Source of the DNA: Bacteroidia bacterium
Lineage (GTDB): Bacteria > Bacteroidota > Bacteroidia > NS11-12g > UBA955
DNA length: 64,000 bases
Reading direction: 5' to 3'
Assembly (NCBI GenBank): GCA_030158725.1
Contig: JAOASJ010000126.1
Location: 1 to 64,000 of the forward strand
Part shown: in pieces, positions 40,034 to 50,938 of the stretch
How the letters are laid out: the number at the start of each line of letters is the position of its first letter
Position numbering within the stretch: position 1 is the stretch's first letter
The notes under the pieces: model-generated
Database searches by the model: none
Seen by the model: only the letters and a program-made list of their open reading frames with translations
Told to the model about the DNA's origin: nothing
Position numbers and translations under genes: made by a program

Positions 40034-40046
40034 GATTATCATAATC
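40034..40046. promoter_or_regulatory. Perfect 13-bp inverted repeat upstream of the fusion gene
   Basis: gattat c ataatc. Confidence 0.35.
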
Positions 40047-40248
40047 TTAAAAATAAAACAAATTCAACAAAGAAGAAAAGTACTAATACTTGAACTTAAT
40101 AAAAAGGGCATAAAAAGTCGAGTATTAGCCGAAAACTCAGTTTTTGAACTATTTAAATTGCTTTTTTGAGGCCTTAATTAACTCTAGAATTTAGCCCAAA
40201 AATAGCCTCAGAAATCCGCCAATTTTTACGTATTTTTGCACGTTTTAC

Positions 40249-42150
40249 ATGTTAACTTTAAATGAATTATCGTTCGACTTTGGTGGTCGTTATTTATACA
40301 GTGATGTCAATTGGCAAATAAAGCCAGGTGAGAGAATTGGATTGGTGGGTCAAAATGGTACTGGGAAGTCAACCCTTTTGCGCATTATTACAGGAGAGTA
40401 CAAGCCAACAGAAGGTGTGCTTTCCAAATCAAAAGATTGTACCATAGGATTTTTAAATCAAGATCTATTGAGCTATGAAAGTACTGAAAGTATTTACCAT
40501 GTGGCTCTGCAGGCATTTGATAAAGCTTTAAAGCTTCAAACTGAAATTGACCAAATTCTCGAAAGAATGGAAACAGACCATTCCGATGAAATACTCAACC
40601 AACTTGGAGATAAACAAGAGCAATTTGAAGCACTTGACGGTTATAATATCCAATTTAAAACCGAAGAGATTTTAGAAGGTTTAGGTTTTAAAACAGCCGA
40701 TTTGGAACGTCCTCTTAACGAATTCAGTGGAGGATGGAGAATGCGTGTGATGTTGGCCAAACTCTTGTTGCAAAACCCGCGTCTACTTTTACTGGATGAG
40801 CCTACCAACCACTTGGACTTACCTTCAATTGAATGGATAGAAGAATATTTACAATCATACCAAGGAACGGTAATCATCGTATCGCATGACCGTTATTTCT
40901 TGGATAGAATGGTAACCAAAATTGTTGAAGTTGCTAATAGGAAAGTATACCAATGGGCAGGGAATTATTCTAAATTTTTAGAACTAAAAGTTGAACGTGA
41001 CGATCTGCAACAAAGGGCTTTCGACAACCAACAGTCTTTTATCAAACAACAAGAGCGTTTAATTGACCGTTTCAAAGCCAAGGCTAGTAAAGCGACTATG
41101 GCCCAAAGTAGGATGAAGATGTTGGACAAAATTGAACGCATTGAAGAAGTACAGAACGATGAATCTGTAATGAATCTTAAGTTTAAAGTTAGACAACAAC
41201 CAGGTAAAGTAATTGTTGCCATTAAAAATTTGTCAAAGCAATACGGCGACCAAGTTATCTTCGATCATACGAATGCTGAGATATTAAGAGGTGATAAAAT
41301 TGCCTTGATTGGAGCCAATGGTAAAGGTAAATCAACCTTGTTGAGAATAGTCGATCAAAGTGAATCTTTTGAGGGAACTGTTGAAAATGGGTACAATGTA
41401 GAAAAGACATTCTATGCCCAGCACCAATTAGAATCATTGAATGTAAACAATGAAATTCTAGAAGAAATGGTTCAAATGGGTTCGGTTAAAACCGAAAATG
41501 AATTGAGAACCATACTAGGTTGTTTCTTGTTTACGGGCGACGATTCATTTAAGAAAATTAAAGTACTTAGTGGTGGTGAAAAAGCCAGAGTTGCTCTAGC
41601 AAAAGCTTTGGTTAACGAAGCAAATTTCATGTTGCTGGATGAGCCTACCAACCACTTGGATATTCAAAGTATGAATATCTTGATACAAGCTTTACAACAA
41701 TTTGAAGGTACTTTCATTACCGTTTCCCACGACCGTTATTTTATTTCAAACATAGCCAATAAGATTTGGTGGATAGAAGAGGATCAAATCAAAGAATATT
41801 TAGGTACTTACGATGAATGGAAGTATTTCATGCAACAACGTGAGAAGAACGGATTGGCGCCTAAACCAAAGCAAGAAAAGTCTAGCAATAAATCTGCACC
41901 AGTCCAAGAAATCAATACCCCTGATGCCAATAGCAAATTGAAAAAACAATTGCAAAAGCAAGCGGATGAAATTGAACAAGCTTTGGAAAAATTGAAGATT
42001 CAAAAACTTGATGTGGAAAAACAAATTTCAGAAATGAACGATCAATCCAAAATTGGTACACTTTCTGAACAATACAAAGTGTTAGAAGATTCAATTGTTA
42101 GTAAAAATAAAGAGTTCGAAACAATATTCGAACAATTACTGAGTTTATAA
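40249..42150 (+). CDS. ABC-F family ATPase
   Basis: Two ABC domains, two LLDEPTNHLD Walker B motifs, C-terminal coiled coil. Confidence 0.95.
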   Translation: MLTLNELSFDFGGRYLYSDVNWQIKPGERIGLVGQNGTGKSTLLRIITGEYKPTEGVLSKSKDCTIGFLNQDLLSYESTESIYHVALQAFDKALKLQTEIDQILERMETDHSDEILNQLGDKQEQFEALDGYNIQFKTEEILEGLGFKTADLERPLNEFSGGWRMRVMLAKLLLQNPRLLLLDEPTNHLDLPSIEWIEEYLQSYQGTVIIVSHDRYFLDRMVTKIVEVANRKVYQWAGNYSKFLELKVERDDLQQRAFDNQQSFIKQQERLIDRFKAKASKATMAQSRMKMLDKIERIEEVQNDESVMNLKFKVRQQPGKVIVAIKNLSKQYGDQVIFDHTNAEILRGDKIALIGANGKGKSTLLRIVDQSESFEGTVENGYNVEKTFYAQHQLESLNVNNEILEEMVQMGSVKTENELRTILGCFLFTGDDSFKKIKVLSGGEKARVALAKALVNEANFMLLDEPTNHLDIQSMNILIQALQQFEGTFITVSHDRYFISNIANKIWWIEEDQIKEYLGTYDEWKYFMQQREKNGLAPKPKQEKSSNKSAPVQEINTPDANSKLKKQLQKQADEIEQALEKLKIQKLDVEKQISEMNDQSKIGTLSEQYKVLEDSIVSKNKEFETIFEQLLSL

Positions 42151-42160
42151 ACCCGATTAA

Positions 42161-43456
42161 ATGAAGAACTATTCAACTTCAATATTTGTAAAACAAGGCC
42201 GCCTCGCTGCCTTGTTTGTTTTTTTATTTCCCATGCTTGCTCATGCAGCTTACCTTCCAATCGCATATACAAATTCTGCGTATGAGAGTAATATCAAAAC
42301 AGCAATCATGACACAGTCAGGAAGCTACGAACGTTTCCCTGCCATCGATTTAAATAGCAACCAACAGTTGAATCTTCAATTTGATGATATGATGCCAGAA
42401 AGCGACAATTATCAATTTACCTTTATACATTGCAGCTCTGATTGGAAACCTTCCAGTTTAAAACCCAACGAATATTTAACAGGTGCAATGTTTGAAAACA
42501 TCACCAATTATACTTTTTCAACCACCACCTTTCAAGTTTATACCCACTACAACGTAAATTTCCCTTCTGCAGAAATGAAGCCGAAGCTATCAGGAAATTA
42601 CATCTTGAAAATCTTTCGCAACTTTGATGAGAATGATTTGATTCTAACCCATCGCTTCATGGTGGTTGATGATAAATTTGTTTTAACCCCAAGTGTAAAA
42701 ATAGCTACCAACCCTAGTGTTCGATTTACTTCACAAGAATTGGACTTTAGTGTAAACATGGGCGACAATGTGGTGCCGAATCCAATGACTGATGTTAAAG
42801 CCACTTTGATGCAGAACTTGAGATGGGACAACGCAATCTTTGACCTTAAACCACGCTTTATTAATGGAAAGATCTTAGACTACAACTACGAAAGTGGTAA
42901 TGTTTTCCTAGGTGGAAATGAATTTAGATATTTTGATATTAGAAACTTAAGGTTCTTAAGTTTTAACGTTAGAAGAAAATACGATGAGAACAACATCAAA
43001 AATGCGGTGCTATACAGCGATGCAAGTAAGATGTCTGCGCCGTATTTGCAAACCATAGATTTTAACGGTAAGATAGTTGTCGATAATAGAGACGGTGCCG
43101 TAAAGGGTGAAATTGGAGCCGACTATGCTGCAGTGCATTTTACTTTTGTTAGCGATAAATTAAGTAAGGATGTATACATTTTCGGAGAGTTGACCGATTG
43201 GCAACTTAAAGAAGAATTTAAAATGGAATGGAATGAAAAGGCCATGCAATATGAAAAAGTAGTTATGCTTAAACAAGCGTATTACAACTATTATTATGCA
43301 ACACCTGACGATAAAGGACAAGCCGATTTGAAGTATACTGAAAACAATTTCAGCAATACAGAGAACGATTACTATATCATGGTTTACAATAAAAATCCTT
43401 TTATGCAATACGATGAATTACTTGCAACCATTCATTGTAATACCATGTCAAAATAA
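42161..43456 (+). CDS. DUF5103 / type IX secretion system plug-type protein
   Basis: 431 aa; signal peptide; FIHCSSDWKPSSLKPNEYLTG; family pattern YYNYYYATPDDKGQADLKYTENNFSNTENDYYIMVYNKNPFMQYDELLA. Confidence 0.88.
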   Translation: MKNYSTSIFVKQGRLAALFVFLFPMLAHAAYLPIAYTNSAYESNIKTAIMTQSGSYERFPAIDLNSNQQLNLQFDDMMPESDNYQFTFIHCSSDWKPSSLKPNEYLTGAMFENITNYTFSTTTFQVYTHYNVNFPSAEMKPKLSGNYILKIFRNFDENDLILTHRFMVVDDKFVLTPSVKIATNPSVRFTSQELDFSVNMGDNVVPNPMTDVKATLMQNLRWDNAIFDLKPRFINGKILDYNYESGNVFLGGNEFRYFDIRNLRFLSFNVRRKYDENNIKNAVLYSDASKMSAPYLQTIDFNGKIVVDNRDGAVKGEIGADYAAVHFTFVSDKLSKDVYIFGELTDWQLKEEFKMEWNEKAMQYEKVVMLKQAYYNYYYATPDDKGQADLKYTENNFSNTENDYYIMVYNKNPFMQYDELLATIHCNTMSK

Positions 43457-43468
43457 AAACAAACTATA

Positions 43469-45025
43469 ATGAGCGATAAAATTAAGATTCTATGGGCCGA
43501 CGATGAAATCGATTTGCTTAAACCACATATACTTTTTCTAGAACAAAAAGGCTACGAATTAATAACGGTTAACAATGGCAATGCGGCGGTTGCAAAAGCA
43601 ATAAGCGAAAAACCAGACTTGGTGTTCTTGGATGAAAATATGCCAGGTATTAGTGGACTTGAAACACTGCGTCAAATTAAAGCTATTCAAGCCGATGTGA
43701 AAGTGGTTATGATAACCAAAAGCGAAGAGGAGTACATTATGGATGATGCCATAGGTTCTCAAATTGCCGATTATCTAATTAAACCAGTAAACCCGAATCA
43801 AATTCTACACTCCATTAAGAAACTAATGGACAAGAGTAGATTGGTAACTGAAAAAACCAATCAAAACTATCAAATAGATTTTCGAAACATCAGCAATATG
43901 CTTATGGATTCTCAGAGTTTGGACGATTGGAAAGATTTGTACAACAAACTAATTTATTGGGAACTTGAGCTTGGTAAAAGCACTGATAAAAGCATGAATG
44001 AAGTGTATGAAAATCAGAAAAAGGAAGCCAACCACAATTTTGGAAAGTTTATCGTTAAAAACTATTTTAATTATTTACAACCAACCGGTGACAATGGTCC
44101 TGTAATGAGTCATAATTTGTTTAGACGTAAAGTAAAGCAGCATATTGATGAAAAGGTTCCAGTATTCTTCATTTTGATAGACAATCTCCGTTTGGATCAA
44201 TGGAAAACCATTGCACCAATATTGAAAGAGAAATTTAAAATAGACGAGGAAGATCAATATTTAACCATATTACCAACGACTACCCAATACTGCAGAAATG
44301 CAATTTTTAGCGGTTTGCTTCCTAGTGAAATAGAAAAAAGGTTCCCTGATAAATGGAGCAACGACGAAGACGAAGGGGGTAAAAATAATTTTGAAGAAGA
44401 CTTCTTTAAAGACATGCTTCAACGTTTGCAGATCAAAGGTAAAAACAGTTATACCAAGGTTACAAATCTAGATGGCGGAAAGGCTATGGTCGATAAAATT
44501 TCTAATTTGTTTCAGAACGCTATCAATGTTATTGTCTACAATTTTGTTGATGCATTTTCACATGCTAGGACTGATGTTAGTATTATCAGAGAGTTGGCTG
44601 AAGATGAAGCTGCTTATCGTTCAGTAACCGAAAGCTGGTTTAAACACTCGCCACTATGGGAAGCCTTGCAAATGATTTCTGAAAAGAAATGTAAGGTTAT
44701 TATTACCACCGACCATGGTTCTGTAAGGGTTAATAAACCGGTTAAGATTATTGGTGACAAAAACACAAATTCAAATTTGCGTTACAAACAAGGTAAAAAC
44801 TTAAGCTATGATGCCAAAGATGTTTTTGAAATCAAAAAACCAGAAATGGCCTTTTTGCCCAAAGTCAACGTGAGTCAGTCGTTCGTTGTTTGTAAAGAAG
44901 ACGATTTTTTTGCTTACCCAAACAACTACAATTATTATGTAAAATACTACAGCAATACCTTCCAACACGGGGGGATTTCATTAGAAGAAATGATGGTTCC
45001 CTACATCGTAATGGAGTCAAGATAA
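43469..45025 (+). CDS. porX: PorX-type response regulator with PglZ/alkaline-phosphatase-like domain
   Basis: Receiver ILWADDEIDLLKPH, LDENMPGISGLETL; PglZ-like VFFILIDNLRLDQW ... VIITTDHGSVRVNKPVKI. Confidence 0.93.
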   Translation: MSDKIKILWADDEIDLLKPHILFLEQKGYELITVNNGNAAVAKAISEKPDLVFLDENMPGISGLETLRQIKAIQADVKVVMITKSEEEYIMDDAIGSQIADYLIKPVNPNQILHSIKKLMDKSRLVTEKTNQNYQIDFRNISNMLMDSQSLDDWKDLYNKLIYWELELGKSTDKSMNEVYENQKKEANHNFGKFIVKNYFNYLQPTGDNGPVMSHNLFRRKVKQHIDEKVPVFFILIDNLRLDQWKTIAPILKEKFKIDEEDQYLTILPTTTQYCRNAIFSGLLPSEIEKRFPDKWSNDEDEGGKNNFEEDFFKDMLQRLQIKGKNSYTKVTNLDGGKAMVDKISNLFQNAINVIVYNFVDAFSHARTDVSIIRELAEDEAAYRSVTESWFKHSPLWEALQMISEKKCKVIITTDHGSVRVNKPVKIIGDKNTNSNLRYKQGKNLSYDAKDVFEIKKPEMAFLPKVNVSQSFVVCKEDDFFAYPNNYNYYVKYYSNTFQHGGISLEEMMVPYIVMESR

Positions 45026-45065
45026 TTGCGAACTAAAAGTATTTTTAATAATAAATTAAAAATGT

Positions 45066-45096
45066 TTTGATTTATTAACTCAGAATTGTATATTTG
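45066..45096 (+). promoter_or_regulatory. Bacteroidota-type promoter (-33 TTTG, 19-nt spacer, -7 TATATTTG)
   Basis: TTTG 45066-45069 and TATATTTG 45089-45096. Confidence 0.7.
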
Positions 45097-45116
45097 CACC
45101 CTTAAAAATTAATATC

Positions 45117-45266
45117 ATGGCTGTTACCAGACTTAAACGTAAAGATAGAAGAAATAAAGAGTTTACTCGTATTAGAAAAACAAATCTTAAGAATGTAAAC
45201 AAACTGGTATACATCCAGTCACCTTATAAAGGTACTTCAGGTATTGTTCTAGAAGACCAAGCATAA
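45117..45266 (+). CDS. Small basic conserved-looking protein (49 aa) absent from the ORF track
   Basis: MAVTRLKRKDRRNKEFTRIRKTNLKNVNKLVYIQSPYKGTSGIVLEDQA; own promoter and downstream terminator. Confidence 0.8.
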   Translation: MAVTRLKRKDRRNKEFTRIRKTNLKNVNKLVYIQSPYKGTSGIVLEDQA

Positions 45267-45292
45267 TAAGCATTATCGCTTTTACAATATTT

Positions 45293-45323
45293 AAAAACCT
45301 TGTCCTTGGGCAAGGTTTTTTTT
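45293..45323 (+). terminator. Intrinsic terminator
   Basis: aaaaaccttg tccttggg caaggttttttt. Confidence 0.9.
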
Positions 45324-45389
45324 ATTTATTGGGTATCCAAAATATCAAGTTAAATTTTATATTTGCAGAAATAACCCTATCCTTTAAAC

Positions 45390-46625
45390 ATGAACAAAAT
45401 CAAAGTAGCGAATCCTGTAGTGGAGCTAGACGGCGACGAAATGACCAGAATAATCTGGAAATTTATTAAAGACAAATTAATCCTTCCGTATTTAGACTTA
45501 GATATTAAGTATTACGATTTGGGTGTTGAATACCGCGACCAAACCAATGACCAAGTTACCATCGATGCAGCTGAGGCCATTAAAAAATATAATGTAGGTA
45601 TCAAATGTGCTACAATCACACCTGATGAAGCCCGTGTGGTTGAGTTTAACTTAAAGCAAATGTGGAAATCACCTAACGGAACCATTCGTAATATCTTAGA
45701 TGGTACTGTTTTCCGTGAACCAATTGTTTGTAAAAATGTTCCTAGATTGGTGCCAAACTGGACTGCTCCAATTTGTATTGGACGTCACGCTTTTGGTGAT
45801 CAATACCGTGCAACCGATTTCGTTACCAAAGGAAAAGGTAAATTAACGGTTAAGTTCGAAGGTGAAGATGGAACTGTTCAAGAATTTGAAGTATATAATT
45901 TCAAAGGTGATGGCGTAGCAATGGCTATGTACAATACTGATGAGTCTATCAGAGGTTTTGCTCATTCTTGCTTCAATACGGCTTTACAAAAAGGCTGGCC
46001 TTTATATTTGTCAACTAAAAACACCATCTTGAAAAAATACGATGGCCGTTTTAAAGATATATTTGAAGAAATTTACAATGCTGACTACAAAGCAAGATAT
46101 GAAGCTGCTGGTATCGTATACGAGCACCGCTTAATTGATGATATGGTAGCATCTGCGTTGAAATGGAACGGTAACTTCGTTTGGGCTTGTAAAAACTATG
46201 ATGGTGACGTTCAATCTGATACTGTTGCTCAAGGTTTTGGTTCACTAGGTTTGATGACTTCAGTATTGGTTACTCCAGATGGAAAAACCATGGAAGCTGA
46301 AGCAGCTCACGGAACTGTAACAAGACACTTCCGCGATCACCAAGCGGGTAAACCAACTTCTACAAATCCAATTGCTTCAATTTTTGCTTGGACTAGAGGT
46401 TTAGAGTTTAGAGGTAAACTTGACAACAACCAAGAATTAATCAATTTCTGCCATACATTAGAGAAAGTTTGTATCGATGTAGTAGAAAGTGGAAAAATGA
46501 CTAAAGACTTAGCCGTTTGCATACATGGAAATAAAGTAAGCCATGGTGAGCACTACTTGTATACCGAAGAGTTCTTAGATGAGCTAGATAAAGGTTTAAA
46601 AGCAAGTTTAGGCCAAACTGCTTAA
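45390..46625 (+). CDS. icd: NADP-dependent isocitrate dehydrogenase (eukaryote-like class)
   Basis: [72 protein letters not shown]. Confidence 0.96.
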   Translation: MNKIKVANPVVELDGDEMTRIIWKFIKDKLILPYLDLDIKYYDLGVEYRDQTNDQVTIDAAEAIKKYNVGIKCATITPDEARVVEFNLKQMWKSPNGTIRNILDGTVFREPIVCKNVPRLVPNWTAPICIGRHAFGDQYRATDFVTKGKGKLTVKFEGEDGTVQEFEVYNFKGDGVAMAMYNTDESIRGFAHSCFNTALQKGWPLYLSTKNTILKKYDGRFKDIFEEIYNADYKARYEAAGIVYEHRLIDDMVASALKWNGNFVWACKNYDGDVQSDTVAQGFGSLGLMTSVLVTPDGKTMEAEAAHGTVTRHFRDHQAGKPTSTNPIASIFAWTRGLEFRGKLDNNQELINFCHTLEKVCIDVVESGKMTKDLAVCIHGNKVSHGEHYLYTEEFLDELDKGLKASLGQTA

Positions 46626-46637
46626 AATACTAATTGC

Positions 46638-46678
46638 ATAAAAAAGGCGCTTTTATTAAAAGCGCCTTTTTTTATGTT
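46638..46678. terminator. Bidirectional intrinsic terminator
   Basis: cataaaaaaggcgctttt att aaaagcgcctttttttatg between convergent icd and purA. Confidence 0.93.
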
Positions 46679-46687
46679 TAATTTTTT

Positions 46688-47956
46688 TTAATCTACTATG
46701 GTTTGCTCTCTGTCTGGACCAACCGAAATAATATGTATTGGCATGCCCAATTCAGATTCTAAGAAATCGATATAGGTTTTGAAATTTGCAGGCAATTCAG
46801 ATTTTTTACGACAAATGGTTAAATCTTCTGTCCAACCTTTGAAACTTTGGTATACAGGTTCAACAGTTTCGTTGCACAGATCGTAAGGGATATGTGTGCT
46901 TATTTCTCCGTTTACTTTATATCCTGTGCAAACTTTAACTTCTTCAAAGCCACTTAATACATCACTTTTCATCATAATTAAATAGTCTACACCACTTAAC
47001 ATGATGGCATATTTAAGTGCCACTAAATCCATCCATCCACATCTTCTCGGTCTGCCAGTTGTGGCGCCAAATTCATTTCCTTTTTTGCGCAACTCTTCAC
47101 CAACCTCATCGTTTAACTCAGTAGGGAATGGGCCACTTCCAACACGGGTACAATATGCTTTAAAAATACCATGCACGCGACCAATGTGTTGAGGTGCTAT
47201 ACCTAGTCCATTGCAAACGCCGCCACTAATAGTGTTGCTAGAGGTTACAAATGGATAACTTCCGAAATCAATATCCAACATACTGCCTTGTGCACCTTCT
47301 GCTAATATCTTTTCGGTTTTCATTTTTTCATTGACAAGGTATTCAGTGTCAACAAAAGTAAATCCTTTTAAAAATTCACAAGCTTCGTAGAATTCAGTTT
47401 CTAATGTATTGATGTCAAAATCTGAATAACCAAGAAAATCAATTAGCTTTAAATGCTCGTCTTTAATTGCTTGGTATTTATTTTTAAAATCAGGATGAAC
47501 AATATCACCTATGCGTATGCCATTTCTGCCAATTTTGTCTCTGTAAGTTGGGCCAATTCCACGAAGAGTAGAACCAATTTTAGCCGCGCCTTTTGCATGC
47601 TCACTTGCCGCATCTAATAATCTATGGGTTGGCAAAATAACGTGGGCTTTTCTAGAAAAAACTAAGTGTTTCTTTACATCTGCACCTGCAGCCTCTACAC
47701 GCTCTATTTCAGCTTTAATTCTCACTGGGTCAACAACAACGCCATTGCCTATAATATTTAAACTTCCACTGTGGAAAATGCCTGATGGTATGGTGTTCAA
47801 TACATGGGTTTGTCCATTGAATTTTAAAGAATGACCAGCATTTGGACCTCCTTGAAAACGGGCAATTACATTGTATTGTGGAGTAAGAAAATCTGCTATT
47901 TTCCCTTTGCCTTCATCACCCCATTGTAGTCCTAATACGACATCTACTTTATTCAT
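46688..47956 (-). CDS. purA: Adenylosuccinate synthase
   Basis: [31 protein letters not shown]. Confidence 0.97.
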   Translation of the reverse strand: MNKVDVVLGLQWGDEGKGKIADFLTPQYNVIARFQGGPNAGHSLKFNGQTHVLNTIPSGIFHSGSLNIIGNGVVVDPVRIKAEIERVEAAGADVKKHLVFSRKAHVILPTHRLLDAASEHAKGAAKIGSTLRGIGPTYRDKIGRNGIRIGDIVHPDFKNKYQAIKDEHLKLIDFLGYSDFDINTLETEFYEACEFLKGFTFVDTEYLVNEKMKTEKILAEGAQGSMLDIDFGSYPFVTSSNTISGGVCNGLGIAPQHIGRVHGIFKAYCTRVGSGPFPTELNDEVGEELRKKGNEFGATTGRPRRCGWMDLVALKYAIMLSGVDYLIMMKSDVLSGFEEVKVCTGYKVNGEISTHIPYDLCNETVEPVYQSFKGWTEDLTICRKKSELPANFKTYIDFLESELGMPIHIISVGPDREQTIVD

Positions 47957-48455
47957 CTTTATTGATTACTTCTTTATGACAACTTTTACATTGATTGTTA
48001 TTCTCCAATAATGGGTTTGCATACAGGTGCAGTGAATGGTGATTCACTTCAAAACCTAGCAATTCGCCCATTGTATTTTTAATTTGTTGAATTCTTGGAT
48101 CGCAGAATTCTAATACTTTGTTGCAATGCAAGCATATTAAATGGTCATGTTGACTGTAACCATAACTTTGCTCATACATTGCCATGTTTTGTCCAAATTG
48201 ATGGCGTTTCACCAAACCGCTGTCAAGAAGTAAATCTAAGGTATTGTATACCGTTGCTCTACTTACGCGGTATTTTCTGTTTTTCATGTGAATAAACAGA
48301 GTGTCTACATCAAAATGTTCTTTATGCGTGTAAATTTCATCAAGTATAGCATAGCGTTCCGGAGTTTTTCTTTGTTTGTTTTTCTCCAGATATGCAGTAA
48401 AGATTTTTCTAACCTCTAGCTTTACTTTTTTTATTTTATCGACTGAGGTTTGCAT
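47949..48455 (-). CDS. fur: Fur-family transcriptional regulator
   Basis: [56 protein letters not shown]; start MQTSVDK placed after the -7 element. Confidence 0.9.
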   Translation of the reverse strand: MQTSVDKIKKVKLEVRKIFTAYLEKNKQRKTPERYAILDEIYTHKEHFDVDTLFIHMKNRKYRVSRATVYNTLDLLLDSGLVKRHQFGQNMAMYEQSYGYSQHDHLICLHCNKVLEFCDPRIQQIKNTMGELLGFEVNHHSLHLYANPLLENNNQCKSCHKEVINKDE

Positions 48456-48461
48456 AAAGCG

Positions 48462-48469
48462 CAAATATA
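48462..48469 (-). promoter_or_regulatory. Candidate -7 element for fur
   Basis: TATATTTG on the minus strand, 6 nt before the ATG at 48455. Confidence 0.6.
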
Positions 48470-48548
48470 CATTCAATTTTTTTATGAATCCGGGCAATTA
48501 TCACAATCTTTTGCACGGAATTCAACAGAATTAGAATTGCTATTTTAA

Positions 48549-50777
48549 TTAAGAGGTTAATTCCATTCTGAATACATCCATCATTGGGTGCTTTTGTTTG
48601 ATATTGGCGATCAAATCATCGAGATGCTTAGTGTCTTCAACAAATACTGAAATCATGCCTTCAAAGGTGCCTTCATGACTTTCAATGGTTATTGCCTTCA
48701 TATTTACCCCCATGTTTTTACTGATGATTTCAGACAATGAACTCACAATTCCAACATCATCTATTCCAATAATCTTGATACCAGCAAGGAACCTCGATTC
48801 AGTTTTTACCAAGGTGTTTTTCCACTGCGATTTAATGATTCTATATCCATAGTTACTCATTAAAGATACCGCATTAGGGCAACTGGTTCTATGTATTTTG
48901 ACGCCCTCACCAATGGTAATAAATCCAAAAATATCATCACCTGGAATTGGGTTGCAACATTTGGCCAAACTGTAAGGCAAATCATATTCATCACCCACCA
49001 CAATTTCATTCTTTTTTGAATTGGTGTTTGGTGCGGTATTGGTCTTAACTGGAGGCGGGGTAACTACAATCTTCTTGTTTAGGATATTGCTAATTTCCAG
49101 TTTGTCCGAGCTTATTAGTTCTTTGGCAACTGAGTAATACAGGTCAAGTGAACTTTGTACCTTGAAATAACGAACTAGTTTTTGAATATTGTCATCAATG
49201 AATTCAACTTTCTCTTTGTGAAAGCGTTTCTTCAATTGTTCTTTGCCTTTTTCAGCAACTTCTCTTTTTGATTCTCTTAAGAAGTTTCGAATTCTGGCAA
49301 TCGCTTTACCCGTTATTACATATTGTAACCATTCGTCTCTAGGGTGTTGTTTTTCTGAAGTTAGAATTTCTACTTGGTCGCCATTAGAAAGGGTATGGCT
49401 TAATGGTACCAATCGGTTGTTTACTTTAGCCCCAATACATTTGCTGCCTACTTGGGTGTGGATTTCAAATGCAAAGTCAAGCGTACTTGCACCTTTTGGT
49501 AGTTTCTTTAAATCACCATTTGGGGTAAATACAAAAATTTCTTCATGAATTAATTGGAGTTTAAAATCATCTAAAAATTCAAGTGCATTTGACGATGGGT
49601 TGTCTAATATATCTTTAATACGGGCCAACCATCCATCGACTCCAGTTTGAGCTTCATTTTCTATACCTTCTTTACTATCCTTGTATTTCCAATGGGCAGC
49701 ATAGCCTTTTTCAGCTATTTCATCCATACGCTCGGTCCTGATTTGTACTTCAACCCATTTCCCGTCATTTCCCATTACAGTGGTATGCAAACTCTCATAA
49801 CCGTTGCTTTTAGGCGTTGTAATCCAGTCGCGCGTCCTTGAAGGGTTAGGCTTGTAAATATCCGTTACAATAGAGTATGCTGTCCAACAATCTGATTTCT
49901 CTTTTTCAGGTAAGGAATCAACAATAATTCGAATGGCAAATAAATCAAATACCTGTTCAAAAGGAATGTCCTGTTGGTTCATCTTTTTCAATATTGAATA
50001 GATGCTTTTTGGACGGCCTTTAATGGTGTATTTTACATTGGCTTCATCGAGTTTCTTTTTAATTGGCTCAATGAATTTTCGGATATAACGGTCTCTTGCT
50101 GCTTTCTTAGCATTTAATTTTACCGATATTTCTTTATAGGCTTCTCTTTGGGTGTATTTAATAGAAAGGTCTTCTAACTCCGACTTCACGTTATACAAGC
50201 CAAGTCTATGCGCTAAAGGGGCATATAAGAACAAAGTTTCACTTGCAATTTTTAATTGGTTTTTTCGGCTCATGCTGTCTAGCGTTCGCATATTGTGCAA
50301 ACGGTCGCAGAGCTTTACCAAAATTACCCTAACATCATCGCTCAGGGTTAATAGCATCTTTCTGAAATTCTCAGCTTGCATGCTATCGGTGTGGTCAAAG
50401 ACTTCTTTTATTTTTGTTAAACCGTCTACAATCTTAGCGGTCTTTTCGCCGAATTTCCTTTTAATGTCTTGAACAGTGTAATTGCTGTCTTCAACTACGT
50501 CGTGTATCAGACCGCAAACGACTGAAGTGGTGCCTAGACCGATTTCTTGAGCAGCAATTTTTGCAACAGCAATAGGATGGTAAATATAAGGTTCACCGGT
50601 TTTGCGGCGCATGTCTTTGTGCGCATCAAGGGCTAGATCGAAGGCTGAACGTATGGTTTTCTTTTGTTCGTTGGTTAAGTCGTGTCGAATAGACCTCAAC
50701 AATGATTTATACCGTTTAAGGATTTCTTTTCTTTCAAGTTCTTCGCGAACCGCAACAGACATTTCTAGTTCAGACAT
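48549..50777 (-). CDS. Bifunctional (p)ppGpp synthetase/hydrolase
   Basis: 742 aa RelA/SpoT with HD (LIHDVVEDSNYT), RSD (SKSNGYESLHTTVMG-like), TGS and ACT domains. Confidence 0.95.
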   Translation of the reverse strand: MSELEMSVAVREELERKEILKRYKSLLRSIRHDLTNEQKKTIRSAFDLALDAHKDMRRKTGEPYIYHPIAVAKIAAQEIGLGTTSVVCGLIHDVVEDSNYTVQDIKRKFGEKTAKIVDGLTKIKEVFDHTDSMQAENFRKMLLTLSDDVRVILVKLCDRLHNMRTLDSMSRKNQLKIASETLFLYAPLAHRLGLYNVKSELEDLSIKYTQREAYKEISVKLNAKKAARDRYIRKFIEPIKKKLDEANVKYTIKGRPKSIYSILKKMNQQDIPFEQVFDLFAIRIIVDSLPEKEKSDCWTAYSIVTDIYKPNPSRTRDWITTPKSNGYESLHTTVMGNDGKWVEVQIRTERMDEIAEKGYAAHWKYKDSKEGIENEAQTGVDGWLARIKDILDNPSSNALEFLDDFKLQLIHEEIFVFTPNGDLKKLPKGASTLDFAFEIHTQVGSKCIGAKVNNRLVPLSHTLSNGDQVEILTSEKQHPRDEWLQYVITGKAIARIRNFLRESKREVAEKGKEQLKKRFHKEKVEFIDDNIQKLVRYFKVQSSLDLYYSVAKELISSDKLEISNILNKKIVVTPPPVKTNTAPNTNSKKNEIVVGDEYDLPYSLAKCCNPIPGDDIFGFITIGEGVKIHRTSCPNAVSLMSNYGYRIIKSQWKNTLVKTESRFLAGIKIIGIDDVGIVSSLSEIISKNMGVNMKAITIESHEGTFEGMISVFVEDTKHLDDLIANIKQKHPMMDVFRMELTS

Positions 50778-50892
50778 GGTTTTAGATACTTATGCAAAGG
50801 TAGTGTATAATTTGAAAGTCAAAATAAGGGCAGATTACAAATTGAAAACATTGAATTGAAAAGTGTCTGAAAAACAAGAAGGATAGGGGCAT

Positions 50893-50922
50893 AAAAAAAG
50901 GCGACCTATTGGTCGCCTTTTT
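50893..50922. terminator. Intrinsic terminator
   Basis: aaaaaaaggcgacc tatt ggtcgccttttt downstream of rpsA. Confidence 0.92.
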
Positions 50923-50938
50923 GATGATTTAAATTTAA

